Shown: piece after piece, positions 51,322-64,000 of the stretch
How the letters are laid out: every line of letters begins with the position of its first letter
Position numbering within the stretch: position 1 is the stretch's first letter
Assembly: GCA_024516035.1 (NCBI GenBank)
Contig: JAMCCL010000158.1
Coordinates: 1 to 64,000 of the forward strand
Length of the DNA: 64,000 nucleotides
Origin: Bactericera cockerelli
Taxonomy: Eukaryota > Arthropoda > Insecta > Hemiptera > Triozidae
Reading direction: 5' to 3'
Translations under genes and position numbers: made by a program
Notes under the pieces: model-generated
Databases searched by the model: none
The model's input: only the letters and a program-made list of their open reading frames with translations
Told to the model about the DNA's origin: nothing

Positions 51322-53344
51322 CTAATCTATTGTTTTGTTTTCCATTAACCAATGTTTTAATTTAAACTTGAAATTTTTTAGCTCTCCTATTTGTTGTATA
51401 TCTTGAGGAATGGATTCGTACATTTTTATACCTAGTAGGTTATAGATTTCTGACCTATCTTTGTTTTGCATTTAGGGACCAAGAGATTTCTCCTACGAAT
51501 GTTATGTCTGTGTTCTGAGATTCTCAGTAATTTGTCTTTGTTTTTATGTACATGAGAACAAAGATTCTTCTTGAAGAGACGGTCTATATTTAGGACTTTT
51601 AGTTCTTTATATAGTCTTTCAGATGGAAACATCTTATTTTTTTTGTGTATAATTTTTAACAGAATATTTTGTGCTGATTCAGTTTTTTAAGATAGGACGA
51701 ATCTGCTCGGCCATAAGCACAAATGCCGTATTCGAGGGCGGATTGTATCAAGGCATAGTAGATTTCTTTCAACATAGGTAAAGCCATGAACTTTCTCAAT
51801 GCTAAAAAAGGATGTATATACCGCCTGAGTCTATTTCTTAAATTTTCAATATGGTATTCCCACCTGAGATGACAGTCCAATTGCACTCCAAGGTATCTGA
51901 TGCTCTCTGTAATCTCTACCTTGTTACACATACACGCTGTCGTACATTTGGTACAGGGATTTATTCTTAAGAATTTTTTTGTGGGAAAGGTTTTCTTATT
52001 CAAGCAGAAAGGTAAGATTTTCGTTTTTTCTACATTAAGGGACAGGTTACGTTCATCTAGCCATTTTGTTATCAGTTGCATCCTTTTCTCATATTTTGGA
52101 AAACCTCTGTCCATGTAACCCCTTTCATTATTAATGCAGTATCGTCTGCGTAAGAAATAACTTTCCAGCGAGAGGTAGATTGTACATGTCACATACATAT
52201 ATATTGTAGAGTACAGGAGACAGCACTGTGCCCTGGGGCACTGAGAAGGGTTGGTTTGCAATTGAGTCACTCAGGTGGGTGGTTATTACTCTGTCTGACT
52301 GGTCAGTGTTGGAGGGAGAAAATGAGTCTGTAGGTACTTGCTGAGCACTAACCGTTCTTAGTTTAACTTGTTGACTCCCTGCCTGTTAAATAACTCTTGA
52401 AAAGTTCAAGTGGTTTTTCTTTTATGCCTATCCTGTCTAAATTCTTTATCAGGACTGCATGGTCAACTTTAACAAAAGCTTGTGATAAGTCCATTAGGCA
52501 AGCTGCTACTTTTCCCCCTCCATCTAAATGAGGATAAATTTCCTCAGTGAGCTCCAGCACAGCATCATTTGTGTCTCTGCCACTCCTGAAGCCGAACTGA
52601 AGATCACTAAGGATTCCATTCTCATCCAGATATTTGACCAGCCTGGACTTGATACAACGTTCCAGTATTTTAGAAAAAATTGACAATAAAGATATCGGTC
52701 GAAAATTGCTAACCAGGCACGGATCACCTTTTTTATGAAGTGGGCTAATTATTGATATTTTGAACTGACGCGGGAAGGTACCTGTTTTAAAACATAGGTT
52801 GTATATAAATGTTAATGGCTTAAGGATGTACTGTTTAATAGATTTGATTGTACCTGTATCAATTTTTATCATGTCCAGGCGCTGATCCCCCCTTCATTTT
52901 GCTAATTATATCGTCCAACTCCTTTTCGTTAATGGGCTTGAGGTAAAAGCTACTAAGGTCGTGTGTTTGAGGTGTTGGTAGGTGTGGTATGTTGGGTGAC
53001 TGTGGTTGAGTTCTAGTTGTTTTGGAGCCTAAATTTGCGAAAAAATTGTTAAAGTGATTTGCAACTTTTATTGGATCTTTATCCACCGATATATAGTCCC
53101 CTTGTATCTCGATTCCCTTTATGTTATTTGTTTTTTTCTTTTTATATTGTGTGACGTCGTTAATAATTTCCCAAATTTTTTTCTTGTCTCCTTTTGCCTC
53201 CTCAACTTGTTTTTTAAGGTATGATTTTTTTGCAAGATCAATTAGGTTGTTGAGCTTGTTTCTATATTTTTTGTAATCTTGTTTTATTTTGGTATTGAAG
53301 GGTTGATTGTTACTCAATGCATGTAACTTGTCTCTCTTTTTCAT
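51322..53344 (-). pseudogene. Reverse transcriptase of copy H with frameshifts
   Basis: This copy shows the natural N-terminal reading. From ATG at 53342-53344, 161 codons run unbroken through the basic linker (KYRNKLNNLIDLAKKSYLKK) and on to the APGHDK motif, where an extra T at 52862-52866 shifts the frame. 52363-52872 then carries NFRPIS, GFRSGRDT and motif A. An extra C near 52376-52380 breaks it. 51656-52270 carries YADD-equivalent DNA (read out of frame at first), the cysteine cluster and YLGVQLD. 51432-51632 holds part of the C-terminal domain. All breaks are one or two bases long. The combined length relative to D implies a coding region of about 675 codons. Confidence 0.9.
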
Positions 53345-53356
53345 CGAAATTATAAT

Positions 53357-54151
53357 TATTTCTCCGCTATACCCATTTTCCCCTTTATTTCACTATTTCT
53401 CCGCTATACCCATTTTCTCCTTTTTTTTCTCTATTTCCCCGCTATACCCATTTTCTCCTTTATTTCACTATTTCTCCGCTATACCCATTTTTTCCTTTAT
53501 TTCACTATTTCTCCGCTATACCCATTTTCTCCTTTTTTTCTCTATTCACCGCTATACCCATTTTCTCCTTTATTTCACTATTTCTCCGGTATACCCATTT
53601 TCTCCTTTTTTTATCTATTTCCCCGCTATACCCATTTTCTCCTCCATTTTCACTATTTCTCCGCTATACCCATTTTCTCCTTTTTTTCTCTATTTCCCCG
53701 CTATCCCCATTTTCTCCTTTATTTCACTATTTCCCCGCTAAACCCATTTTCTACTTTTTTTTATCTATTTCCCCGCTATACCCATTTTCTCCTTTATTTC
53801 ACTATTTCTCCGCTATACCCATTTTCTCCTTTTTTTCACTATTTCTCCGCTATACCCATTTTCTCCTTTATTTCACTATTTCTCCGCTATACCCATTTTT
53901 CTCCTTTTATTTCACTATTTCTCCGCTATACCCATTTTCTCCTTGTTTTCTCTATTTCCCCGCTATACCCATTTTCTCCTTTTTTTCTCTATTTCCCCGC
54001 TATACCCATTTTCTCCTCTATTTCACTATTTCTCCGCTATACCCATTTTCTCCTTTTTTTCTCTATTTCCCCGCTATACCCATTTTCTCCTTTATTTCAC
54101 TATTTCCCCGCTATACCCAATTTCTACTTTATTTCACTTTATTTCACTATT
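53357..54151 (-). repeat. 37-bp minisatellite, 5' flank of copy H
   Basis: The same marker series as next to G, D and E, ending in the fixed pentamer junction (TTTATTTCACTATTAAATT). Confidence 0.95.
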
Positions 54152-54850
54152 AAATTAAATGAAATTAAATTAAATTAAATTGAATTAAAATTAAATTAAA
54201 TTAAATTAAATTAAATTAAAAATTAAATTAAATTAAATTAAATTAAATTAAATTAAATTAAATTAAATTAAATTAAATTAAATTAAATTAAATTAAATTA
54301 AAATTAAATTAAATTAAATTAAATTAAATTAATTTAAATTAAATTAAATTAAATTAAATTAAATTAAATTAAATTAAATTAAATTAAATTAAATTAAATT
54401 AAATTAAATTAAATTAAATTAAATTAAATTAAATTAAATTAAATTAAATTAAATTAAATTAAATTAAATTAAATTAAATTAAATTAAATTAAATTAAATT
54501 AAATTAAATTAATTAAATTAAATTAAATTAAATTAAATTAAATTAAATTAAATTAAATTAAATTAAATTAAATTAAATTAAAATTAAATTAAATTAAATT
54601 AAATTAAATTAAATTAAATTAAATTAAATTAAATTAAATTAAATTAAATTAAATTAAATTAAATTAAAATTAAATTAAATTAAATTAAATTAAATTAAAT
54701 TAAATTAAATTAAATTAAATTAAATTAAATTAAATTAAATTAAATTAAATTAAATTAAATTAAATTAAATTAAATTAAATTAAATTAAATTAAATTAAAT
54801 TAAATTAAATTAAATTTAAATTAAATTAAATTAAATTAAATAAATTAAAT
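54152..54850 (-). repeat. AAATT pentamer array
   Basis: About 140 AAATT units. The last few slip before the CCCCGCTATACCC edge. Confidence 0.97.
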
Positions 54851-57800
54851 TTCCCCGCTATACCCATTATCTCCATTATTTCACTATTTCTCCGCTATAC
54901 CCCTTTTCTCCTTTTTTTCACAATTTCTCCGCTATACTCATTTTCTCCTTTATTTCACTATTTTTCCGCTTACCCATTTTCTCCTTTTTTTCACTATTTC
55001 TCCGCTATACCCATTTTCCCCTTTATTTCACTAATTTCTCCGCTATACCCATTTTTTTCCTTTATTTCACTATTTCTCCGCTATACCCATTTTCTCCTTT
55101 TTTTCTCTATTCACCGCTATACCTATTTTCTCCTTTATTTCACTATTTCTCCGGTATACCCATTTTCTCCTTTTTTTATCTATTTCCCCGCTATACCCAT
55201 TTTCTCCTCCATTTCACTATTTCTCCGCTATACCCATTTTCTCCTTTTTTTCTCTATTTCCCCGCTATCCCCCTTTTCTCCTTTATTTCAATATTTCCCC
55301 GCTAAACCCCTTTTCTACTTTTTTTTATCTATTTCCCCGCTATACCCATTTTCTCCTTTATTTCACTATTTCTCCGCTATACCCATTTTCTCCTTTTTTT
55401 CACTATTTCTCCGCTATACCCATTTTCTCCTTTATTTCACTATTTCTCCGCTATACCCATTTTCTCCTTTTTTTCACTAATTCTCCGCTATACCCATTTT
55501 CTCCTCTTTTAACTATTTCTCCGCTTTACCCATTTTCTCCTTTATTTCTCTATTTCCCCGCTATACCCATTTTCTCCTTTTTTTCTCTATTTCCCTGCTA
55601 TACCCATTTTCTCCTTTTTTTCATTATTTCCCCGCTATACCCATTTTCTCCTTTATTTCACTATTTCTCCGCTATACCCATTTTCTCCTTTTTTTCTCTA
55701 TTTCCTCGCTATACCCATTTTCTCCTTTATTTCACTATTTCTCCGCTATACCCATTTTTTTCCTTTTTTTCTCTATTTCCCCGCTATCCTCATTTTTCTC
55801 CTCTATTTCACTATTTCTCCGCTATACCCATTTTCTCTCTTTTAACTATTTCTCCGCTATACCCATTTTTTCCTTTATTTCACTATTTCTCCGCTATACC
55901 CATTTTCTCCTTTTTTTCTCTATTTCCCCGCTATACCCATTTTCTCCTTTATTTCACTATTTCTCCGCTATACCCATTTTCTCCTTTTTTTTATCTATTT
56001 CCCCGCTATACCCATTTTCTCCTTTATTTCACTATTTCTCCGCTATACCCATTTTTCTCCTTTTTTTCACTATTTCTCCGCTATACCCATTTTCTCCTTA
56101 ATTTCACTATTTCTCCGCTATACCCATTTTCTCCTTTTTTTCTCTATTTCCCCGCTATACCCATTTTCTCCTTTATTTTTACTATTTCTCCGCTATACCC
56201 ATTTTCTCCTTTTTTTCTCTATTTCCCCGCTATACCCATTTTCTCCTTTTTTTCTCTATTTCCCCGCTATCCTCATTTTCTCCTTTTTTTTTCTCTATTT
56301 CCCCGCTATACCCATTTTCCCCTCTTTTAACTATTTCTTCGCTATACCCATTTTCTCCTTTATTTCACTATTTCTCCACTATACCCATTTTCTCCTTTTT
56401 TTCACTATTTCTCCGCTATACCCATTTTCTCCTTAATTTCACTATTTCCCGCTATACCCATTTTCTCCTTTTTTTTCTCTATTTCCCCGCTATACCCATT
56501 TTCCCCTCTTTTTCTCTATTTCCCCGCTATCCTCATTTTCTCCTCTATTTCACTTTTTCTCCGATATACCCATTTTCTCCTTTTTTTTCTATATTTCCCC
56601 CGCTATACCCATTTTCTTCTTTATTTCACTATTTCTCCGCTAAACCCATTTTCTACTTTTTTTTATCTATTTCCCGCTATACCCATTTTCTCCTTTTAAA
56701 TTTTACTAATTCTCCGCTATACCCATTTTCTCCTTTTTTCACTATTTCTCCGCTATACCCATTTTTCTCTTTTATATCACTATTTCTCCGCTATACCCAT
56801 TTTCTCCTTTTTTTCACTATTTCTCCGCTATACCCATTTTCTCCTTAATTTCGCTATTTCTCCGCTATACCCATTTTCTCCTTTATTTCACTATTTCTCC
56901 GCTATACCCATTTTCTCCTTTTTTTCTCTATTTCCCCGCTATCCTCATTTCCTCCTCTATTTTACTATTTCCCCGCTATACCCATTTTCTCCTTTTTTTC
57001 TCTATTTCCCCGCTATACCCATTTTCTCCTTTATTTCACTATTTCTCCGCTATACCCATTTTCTCCTTTTTTTCACTATTTCTCCGCCCATACCCATTTT
57101 TCTCCTTTATTTCACTATTTCTCCGCTATACCCATTTTCTCCTTTTTTTCACTATTTCTCCGCTATACCCATTTTTTCCTTAATTTCACTATTTCTCCGC
57201 TATACCCATTTTCTCCTTTTTTTTTCTTTTTCCCCGCTATACCCATTTTCTCCTTTTTTTTCTCTATTTCCCCGCTATACCCATTTTCCCCTCTTTTAAC
57301 TATTTCTCCGCTATACCCATTTTCTCCTCTATTTCACTATTTCTAAGCTATACCCATTTTCTCCTTTTTTTCTCTATTTCTCCGCTATACCAATTTTCTC
57401 CTTTATTTCACTATTTCTCCGCTATACCCATTTTCTCCTTTATCTCACTATTTCTCCGCTATACCCTGATTTCTCCTTTTTTTCTCTATTTTCCCGCTAT
57501 ACCCATTTTCTCCTTTATTTCACTATTTCTCCGCTAAACCCATTTTCTACTTTTTTTATGTATTTCCCCGCTATACCCATTTTCTCCTTTATTTCACTAT
57601 TTCTCCGCTATACCCATTTTCTCCTTTTTTTCACTATTTCTCCGCTATACCCATTTTCTCCTTTTTTTCACTATTTCTCCGCTATACCCATTTTCTCCTT
57701 AATTTCACTATTTCTCCGCTATACCCATTTTCTCCTTTATTTCACTAATTTCTCCGCTATACCCATTTTCTCCTTTTTTTCTCTAATTCCCCGCCTATAC

Positions 57801-58410
57801 CCCATTTTCTCCTTTTTTTCTCTATTTCTCCGCTTACTTATTTTCTCCTCTATTTCACTATTTCTCCGCTATACTTATTTTCTCCTTTATTTCACTATTT
57901 CTCCGCTATACTTATTTTCTCCTTTTTTTTATCTATTTCCCCGCTATACCCATTTTCTCCTTTTTTCTCTATTTCCCCGCTATACCCATTTTCTCCTTTA
58001 TTTCACTATTTCTCCGCTATACCCATTTTCTCCTTTTTTTCTCTATTTCCCCGCTATACCCATTTTCTCCTTTATTTCACTATTTCTCCGCTATACCCAT
58101 TTTCTCCTTTATTTCACTATTTCTCCGCTATACCCATTTTCTCCTTTTTTTCTCTATTTCCCCGCTATACCCATTTTCCCCTTTATTTCACTATTTCTCC
58201 GCTATACCCATTTTCTCCTTTTTTCTCTATTTCCCGCTATACCCATTTTCTCCTTTATTTCACTATTTCTCCGCTATACCCATTTTTTCCTTTATTTCAC
58301 TATTTCTCCGCTAACCCATTTTCTCCTTTTTTTCTCTATTCACCGCTATACCCATTTTCTCCTTTATTTCACTATTTCTCCGCTATACCCATTTTTTCCT
58401 TTATTTCATA
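54851..58410 (-). repeat. Longest 37-bp minisatellite block, no retroelement
   Basis: About 96 minus-polarity units over 3.5 kb. It starts with the CCCATTATCTCCATTATTTC variant also seen at the fold-back junctions, here without fold-back. The retroelement 5'-flank marker series occurs from about 55005 and again from about 58165. The 286-codon frame at 57558-58418 is read-through of stop-free satellite. Confidence 0.94.
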
Positions 58411-61400
58411 TTTTTTAATTTTTTCCTTTTTTTTTATTAGTTCCCCCTTTTTTTTATTTTTTTTTGCTTTAAATTTTTTTTTTTATTTTTTCCCCAACCC
58501 CTTTTTTTTTTTTTTTCCCCAACCCCTTTTCCCTTTTTTTTCCCATTTTCCGTTTTACCTTTTTTTCCCTTTTTTCCATTTTTTTTTTTTTTTAATTTTC
58601 CCCCTTTTTAATTTTTTTTTTTTTTTTTTTCCCCCCTTTCCCCTTTTTTTTTTTTTTTTTATTTTCCCCTATACCCTTTTTTTTTAAAATATTTCTCCCT
58701 ATAAAATTTTTTTTTTTTTATATTTTTGAAAAATTTTTTTTTTTTTTTTTTTACCCCTTTTTTTTTTTTTTTTTCCCCCCAAAAATTTTCCCCCCTTTTT
58801 AACTATTTTCCCTTTTCCCTTTTTCCTTTTTTTTATTTTTGAAATTTTTTTCCCTTTTTTTTTTTTTTGGAAATTTTCCCCTTTTTTTTATTTTTGTTTT
58901 TTCCCCCTTTTTTTTTTGCTTAAAACCCCTTTTTTCCCTTTTTTTTTTTTCCCCCGCTAAATTTTCCTTTTTTTTATTTCCCCCTAAAATTTTTTTTTTT
59001 TCCTTATTTCCCCCTTTTTTTCCCTTTTTTTTTTTTCCGTAACCCTTTTTTTTTTTTTTATTTTCCCCCATTTTTTTTTCCTTTTTTTACATTTCTCCGC
59101 TAACCCCTTTTTCCTTTTTTTTTTCCCCCCTATAAATTTTTTTTTTCCTATTCCCCTCCCTTTTTTTCTTTTTTTAAATTTTTTCCCCCCAACCCTTTTT
59201 TTTATTTCCTATTTTCCCTAAAAATTTTTTCCCCTTTTTTTTTATTTCCCCCGTTCCCATTTTTCCCTTTAAAATTTACTTTTTCCCCATACCCTTTTTC
59301 CTTTTTTTTTTTTTTTAATTTTTTTTATTTTTTTCCCGAAATTTTTTTTTTTAATTTTTAAACCCCTTTTTCCAATTTTTTTTACCCCCTTTTTCCCTTT
59401 TTTTTTTTTTCCCCCTAACCCTTTTTTTTTTTTTCATTTCCCGCTATACCCTTTTCCCCCAATTTTTTGTTACCCTTTTCCCTTTTTTTTTTCCCAAAAA
59501 CCCTTTTCTCCTTTTTTTCCATTTCCCGCTATAAAATTTTTCCCTTTTTTTTCCCTTTTTTCCCCCAACCTTTTCCCTTTTTTTTTTTTCCCCCTTTTAC
59601 CCCCCTTTTTTAAATTTTTCCCCAAATTTTTTCCCTTTTTTTTTCCCATTTCTGCTAAATTTTCCCTTTTTTCCTTTCCCCTAAATTTTTCCTTTTTTTT
59701 TTCTATTTCCCCCTTCCCTTTTTTTTTTATTTTTTGTTAATTTTCCCTTTTTTTTTTTTTCCCCGCTTCCCTTTTTTTCTTTTTTCCTTTTTTTCCCCAA
59801 AAACCCCTTTTTCCTTTTTTCCATTTTTCCCCAACCCATTTTCCCCCCTTTTTTTACTTTTTTGAAATTTTTCTTTTTTCCTATTTTGCTAACCCCCCTT
59901 TTTTTTTTTATTTTGCTAAACCCATTTTTTTTTTTTTAAATTTTTTTTGTTTAAATTTTTCTTTTTTTTATTTTTAACCCTTTTTCCAAATTTTTTTCCG
60001 CTATCCCCTCCTTTTTTTCATTTTTTCCCCCCCAAACCCTTTTTTTCCCTTTTTTTTAAGCTAAAATTTTTTTTTATTTGTATTTTTGTTAAATTTTTCC
60101 TTTTTTTTATTTTTCCCCCCATTTTCCCTTTATTTCAATTTTGAAATTTTTTCCCTTTTTTTACTTTTTCCCGTTCCCTTTTCTCCAATTTTCCTTTTTG
60201 TTAATTTTTTTTTTTTTTTATATTTGTTAACCCCTTTTTTTTCCCCTTTTTTTTCTTTTCTCCCTTTTTTTCTCCTTTTTTATTTTTAATTTTTTTTTTT
60301 TTCATTTTGTTTTTTTTTTTTTTATATTTTTTAAACCCTTTTTATTTTTTTATTTTTCCCCGCTTAATTTTTTTCCTTTTTTCCTATTTTTTCCGCTATA
60401 CCCCTTTTTCCTTTTTTTATATTTCTCCGTATACCCTTTTTCCTTTTTTTTCCTTTTTTCCCCTATACCCTTTTTCCCCTTAATTTACTATTTCCCGCTT
60501 ACCCTTTTTCCTTTTTTCATATTTTTCCGCTATACCCATTTTCTCCCTTTTTTTTTTCCCATTTCCCCCTATACCATTTTCTCCCTTTTTTTTTCCATTT
60601 TTCCCCCTAAATTTTCTCCTTTTTTCTTTTCCCGCTACCCTTTTCCCATTTCATATTTTTTCCCCCCTTACTTTTTTCTCCTTTTTTTTTTTTTCATTTC
60701 CCCGCTATCCCTTTTTCCTTTTTTTCCATTTCCCCCCTAACCCATTTTCCCTTTTTTTTATTTTTCCCTATACCCATTTTTCCCTTTTTTTCTATTTCCC
60801 CCTATACCATTTTCTCCTTTTTTTTCCCATTTCTCCCTTACCATTTTTCCTTTTTTTACTTTTCTCCCTATACCCATTTTTCTTTATTTTACTATTTTTT
60901 CCCATTAAACCCCTTTTTTCTTTTTTATTTCCCCTTTTCCCCTTTTTCCTTTTTTTCTTTTTCCCCGCTATCTCCCTTTTTCCCTCAATTTTACTTTTTC
61001 TCCAAAAACCATTTTTTCCTTTTTTTCTTATTTTCCCCCTTACCCAAATTTTTTTTTTCACTATTTCCCCTTTAAAACCCTTTTCTCCTTTATTTTACTA
61101 TTTTTCCGTAACCCCTTTTTCCTTTTTTTTAAATTTTTCCCCCTAACCCCTTTTCATTTTTTTCGCTATTTTCCGCTTACCCCTTTTTTCCTTTTTTTTT
61201 AGTATTTTTCCATTAAAAATTTTTTTTATTTTTAAATATTTTTCCCCTATACCCCTTTTTTCCTTTTTTTTCCCCTATTTCCGCTATACCCCTTTTCTCC
61301 TTAAATTTTTCATTTTTCCGCTATACCCTTTTTCCCTTTTTTTTTTCCCGCTATACCCATTTTTCCCCTTTTTTTTCTATTTCTCCGCTATACCCCTTTT

Positions 61401-61902
61401 CTCCTTTTTTCGGGTATTTTTCCCCTATACCCAAATTTTTTTTTTTTCACTATTTCTCCGCTATACCCATTTTTTCCTTTATTTCACTATTTCCCCGTTT
61501 TACCCCTTTTCTCCTTTTTTTTTAATTTTTCCGCTATCCCATTTTTTTTTTAAATTTTCACTATTTCCGCTAACCCATTTTTTTCCTTTTTTTCTCTATT
61601 TCCCCCCTATACCCATTTTCTCCTTTATTTTTACTATTTCTCCGTTTAACCCCTTTTCTCCTTTATTCACTATTTCTCCCCCCATACCCCTTTTTCTTTT
61701 TTTTTTTCTTATTTTTCCCCCCTTTTTTTAACCCCCCATTTTTCCTTTAAATTTTACTATTTTCCCAAACCCATTTTCACTTTTTTTATCTATTTCCCCC
61801 TTTTAAACCCTTTTCTCCTTTTTTTCACTATTTCTCCCTATACCATTTTCTCCTTTTTTTTCCCCATTTCTCCCCTATACCCATTTTCCCCCTTTTTTTT
61901 AT
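58411..61902 (-). repeat. Low-quality T/C-rich degraded minisatellite
   Basis: At 58411-60370 only fragments such as CCGCTATACCC survive among T and C runs. From 60370 the 37-base rhythm is again visible, and the last units lead into the 3' end of copy I. The sequence error style matches 5-16 kb. I see no gene. Confidence 0.75.
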
Positions 61903-61903
61903 A

Positions 61904-61935
<32 letters not shown>

Positions 61936-62196
61936 AGTGCTTTTATTTTATTTTTTGATCAAATTTATTATAGATTAAACTAGAATACTAAGGTTAAAGA
62001 ATTAACATAATGGATTAAATACTAAAATATATCTGTCTTATAATACTTGGGTAATAATATTTACTTAACACTACTTTGGAAAGTTAATGTTAAGATTCTT
62101 TTATTAATATTTTTTTTTTTTTTTTTTTTAATAAACCCACTCCCATGACCCTTTTTATAAAGGAGGTGATAGGAGTATTTGAAACGAAAAAAGCAT

Positions 62197-62234
62197 CCTG
62201 TCACGCTAAAAGGGTGATCCTTTGTATTTTGACA
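62197..62234 (-). other. 3' UTR stem-loop, copy I, imperfect
   Basis: CCTGTCAC is intact at 62197-62204, but the opposite arm reads TTTTGACAGG and the inner helix has gained GG (AAAAGGGTGATCC). The arms are degraded by the same noise as the rest of the copy. Confidence 0.55.
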
Positions 62235-62401
62235 GGGTTGACTAATTATCATTTGGTAAGTAAATAATTTTTTTTTATTAAATAAGATATGATGTATGAA
62301 TATTTATTTTTCTTTCGTAAGGTATTGTAGTAAAATTCACATTTTTTTTTGTTTTTTTGTTTGTTTTTTTTTTTTTCTCAGAGGAAAATCGGGTCTCATA
62401 C

Positions 62402-64000
62402 CTAAACTATGTTGTTGTTTTCCATTAACCAATTTTTTAATTTAAACTTGAAAAATTTTTTAGCTCTCCTATTTGTTGTATATCTTGAGGAAAGGATTCG
62501 TACATTTTTTTAAAACCCAGGTAGGTTATAGATTTCTGACCTATCTTTGTTTTGCATTTAGGGACCAAAGATTTCCCTACGAAAGTTAGTCTGTGTTCTG
62601 AGATTTTCGTAATTTGTTTTGTTTTTATGTACATGAGAACAAAAATTCTTCTTGAAGAACGGGCATATTTAGGACTTTTAGTTTTTTATAAGTCTTTCAG
62701 ATGGAAACGTCTTATTTTTTTGTGTATAATTTTTTAACAGAATATTTTGTGCTGATTTCAGTTTTTTAAGATAGGGACGAATCTGCCGGCCCTAAGCCCA
62801 AAAGCCGTATTCGAGGGCGGATTGTATCAAGGCATAGAGATTTTTTTCAAAAATAGGTAAAGCCATAACTTTCTCAATGCTAAAAAAGGATGTATATACC
62901 CCCCCTGAGTCTATTTCTTAAATTTTCAATATGGTATTCCCACCTGAGATGACAGTCCAATTGCATCCCAAAGGTATCTGATGCTCCTGTAATCTCTACC
63001 TTGTTACACATACACGCTGTCGACATTTGGTACAGGGGGTTTATTCTTAAGAATTTTTTTTTGTGGGAAAGGTTTTCTTATTCAAGCAGAAAGGTAAAAT
63101 TTTCGTTTTTTTCTACATTAAGGGCAGGTTAGTTTTCTAGCCATTTTGTTATCAGTTGCGCCTTTTTCATATTTTGGAAAACCCTGTCCATGTAACCCCC
63201 TTTCATTATTAATGCAGTATCGTCTGCGTAAGAAATAACTTTTCCCCGCGGAGGTAGATTGTACATTCACATCTATATATTGTAGAGTACAGGAGACAGC
63301 ACTGTGCCCTGGGGCATAGAAGGGTTGGTTTGCAATTGAGTCATCAGGTGGGTGGTTATTACTCTGCGACTGGCAGTGTTGGAGGGAGAAAATGAGTCTG
63401 TAGGTACTTGCTGAGCACTAACCTCTTAGTTTTAATTGTTGACTCCTGCCTGTTAAATAACTCTTGAAAAGTTCAAATTTGGGTTTTTCCTTTTATGCCT
63501 ATCCGTCAAATTTTTTATCAGGATGCATGGTCAACTTTAACAAAAGTTGTGATAAGTCCCCCTTAGGCAAGCTGCTACTTTTCCCCCCCCCATCTAAAGA
63601 GGATAAATTTTTCCCCCAGTGAGCTCCCGCCAGCCATCATTTTTTGTCTCGCCCTCCTGAAGCCGAACTGAAGATCACTAAGGATTCCATTCTCATCCCG
63701 ATATTTGACCAGCCTGGACTTGATACAACGTTCCAGTATTTTAGAAAAAAATTGACAATAAAGATATCGGTCGAAATTGCTAAACCAGGCACGGATCACC
63801 TTTTTTATGAAGTGGGCTAATTATTGATATTTTGAACTGACGCGGGAAGGTACCTGTTTTAAAACATAGGTTGTATATAAATGTTAATGGCTTAAGGATG
63901 TACTGTTTAATAGATTTGATTGTACCTGTATCAAATTTTATCATGTCCAGGCGCTGATCCCCCCTTCATTTTGCTAATTATATCGTCCAACTCCTTTTCG
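62402..64000 (-). pseudogene. Reverse transcriptase of copy I, partial, frame-shifted
   Basis: The stop-equivalent is at 62402-62404. The reading continues to the window edge within the region before APGHDK (about 63945-63955). Visible parts are the C-terminal domain (62430-62900), YLGVQLD near 62960, the cysteine cluster near 63010-63035, the YADD box near 63217-63230, PQG near 63300-63315, motif A near 63530-63555 and NFRPIS/ILERC near 63690-63780. It contains many small indels. The largest RT-like open piece is 63575-63799. Confidence 0.85.

Larger units (their letters stand above)
50829..53356 (-). mobile_element. Non-LTR retrotransposon copy H
   Basis: A complete copy of the truncated element in reverse. 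The terminal T-run is interrupted by A at 50839. The 5' boundary is at 53351-53356 next to TATTTCTCCG. Differences from G and D are single-base indels. Confidence 0.93.
61903..64000 (-). mobile_element. Non-LTR retrotransposon copy I, cut by window end
   Basis: The poly(T) end at about 61903 is followed by the 3' UTR and RT region in reverse. The 5' linker and 5' junction lie beyond position 64000. Quality improves steadily towards the right edge, where the last 200 bp match copies G and H almost exactly. Confidence 0.9.

Noticed and set aside
58799..59071. Lys-rich 90-residue frame and its complement
   Set aside because: It is degraded T/C-rich satellite with no recognisable protein features.

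Overview
The window is eukaryotic repeat DNA with no host single-copy gene, RNA gene, CRISPR array or bacterial-type operon that I can support. It holds three ingredients: (1) a 37-bp AT-rich minisatellite with core GGGTATAGCGGAGAAATAG; (2) arrays of the pentamer AATTT (AAATT on the other strand); and (3) nine copies of one 5'-truncated non-LTR retrotransposon with a reverse transcriptase of the APE/jockey-CR1 type. Such elements and AT-rich satellites suggest an invertebrate, perhaps an arthropod, but the sequence does not fix the species. The setting looks like heterochromatin.

Layout. Copies A (486-2882), B (4677-6901) and C (13503-16280) are on the minus strand and badly corrupted. Copies D (20287-22817), E (27447-29978) and F (32808-35334) are on the plus strand. 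D and E are near-identical, and each carries an open 640-codon RT frame. Copies G (41108-43638), H (50829-53356) and I (61903-64000, cut by the window edge) are on the minus strand. Between them lie minisatellite and pentamer arrays whose polarity follows the retroelement. Short fold-back palindromes at about 10.75, 16.86, 37.82 and 46.87 kb mark places where the polarity flips.

Wherever the element ends are legible, they meet the minisatellite at the same phase: GGAGAAATA before the 5' end and TAGTGAAA after the poly(A). The same ordered series of variant monomers also flanks several copies. The simplest reading is one retroelement insertion into the minisatellite, followed by amplification of the composite (pentamer array - minisatellite - RT - minisatellite) as a higher-order repeat. 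A possible empty site sits near 54.997 kb.

Quality caveat. 1-60, 486-16565 and 58411-63800 show homopolymer inflation and lost words typical of poor consensus, and 2883-4676 is almost pure T. 24130-25860 and 31250-32130 show base loss. Most frameshifts between copies are single-base homopolymer differences. The copy number, inversions and exact spacing could be partly assembly products, so every structural claim below is conditional on raw long reads.
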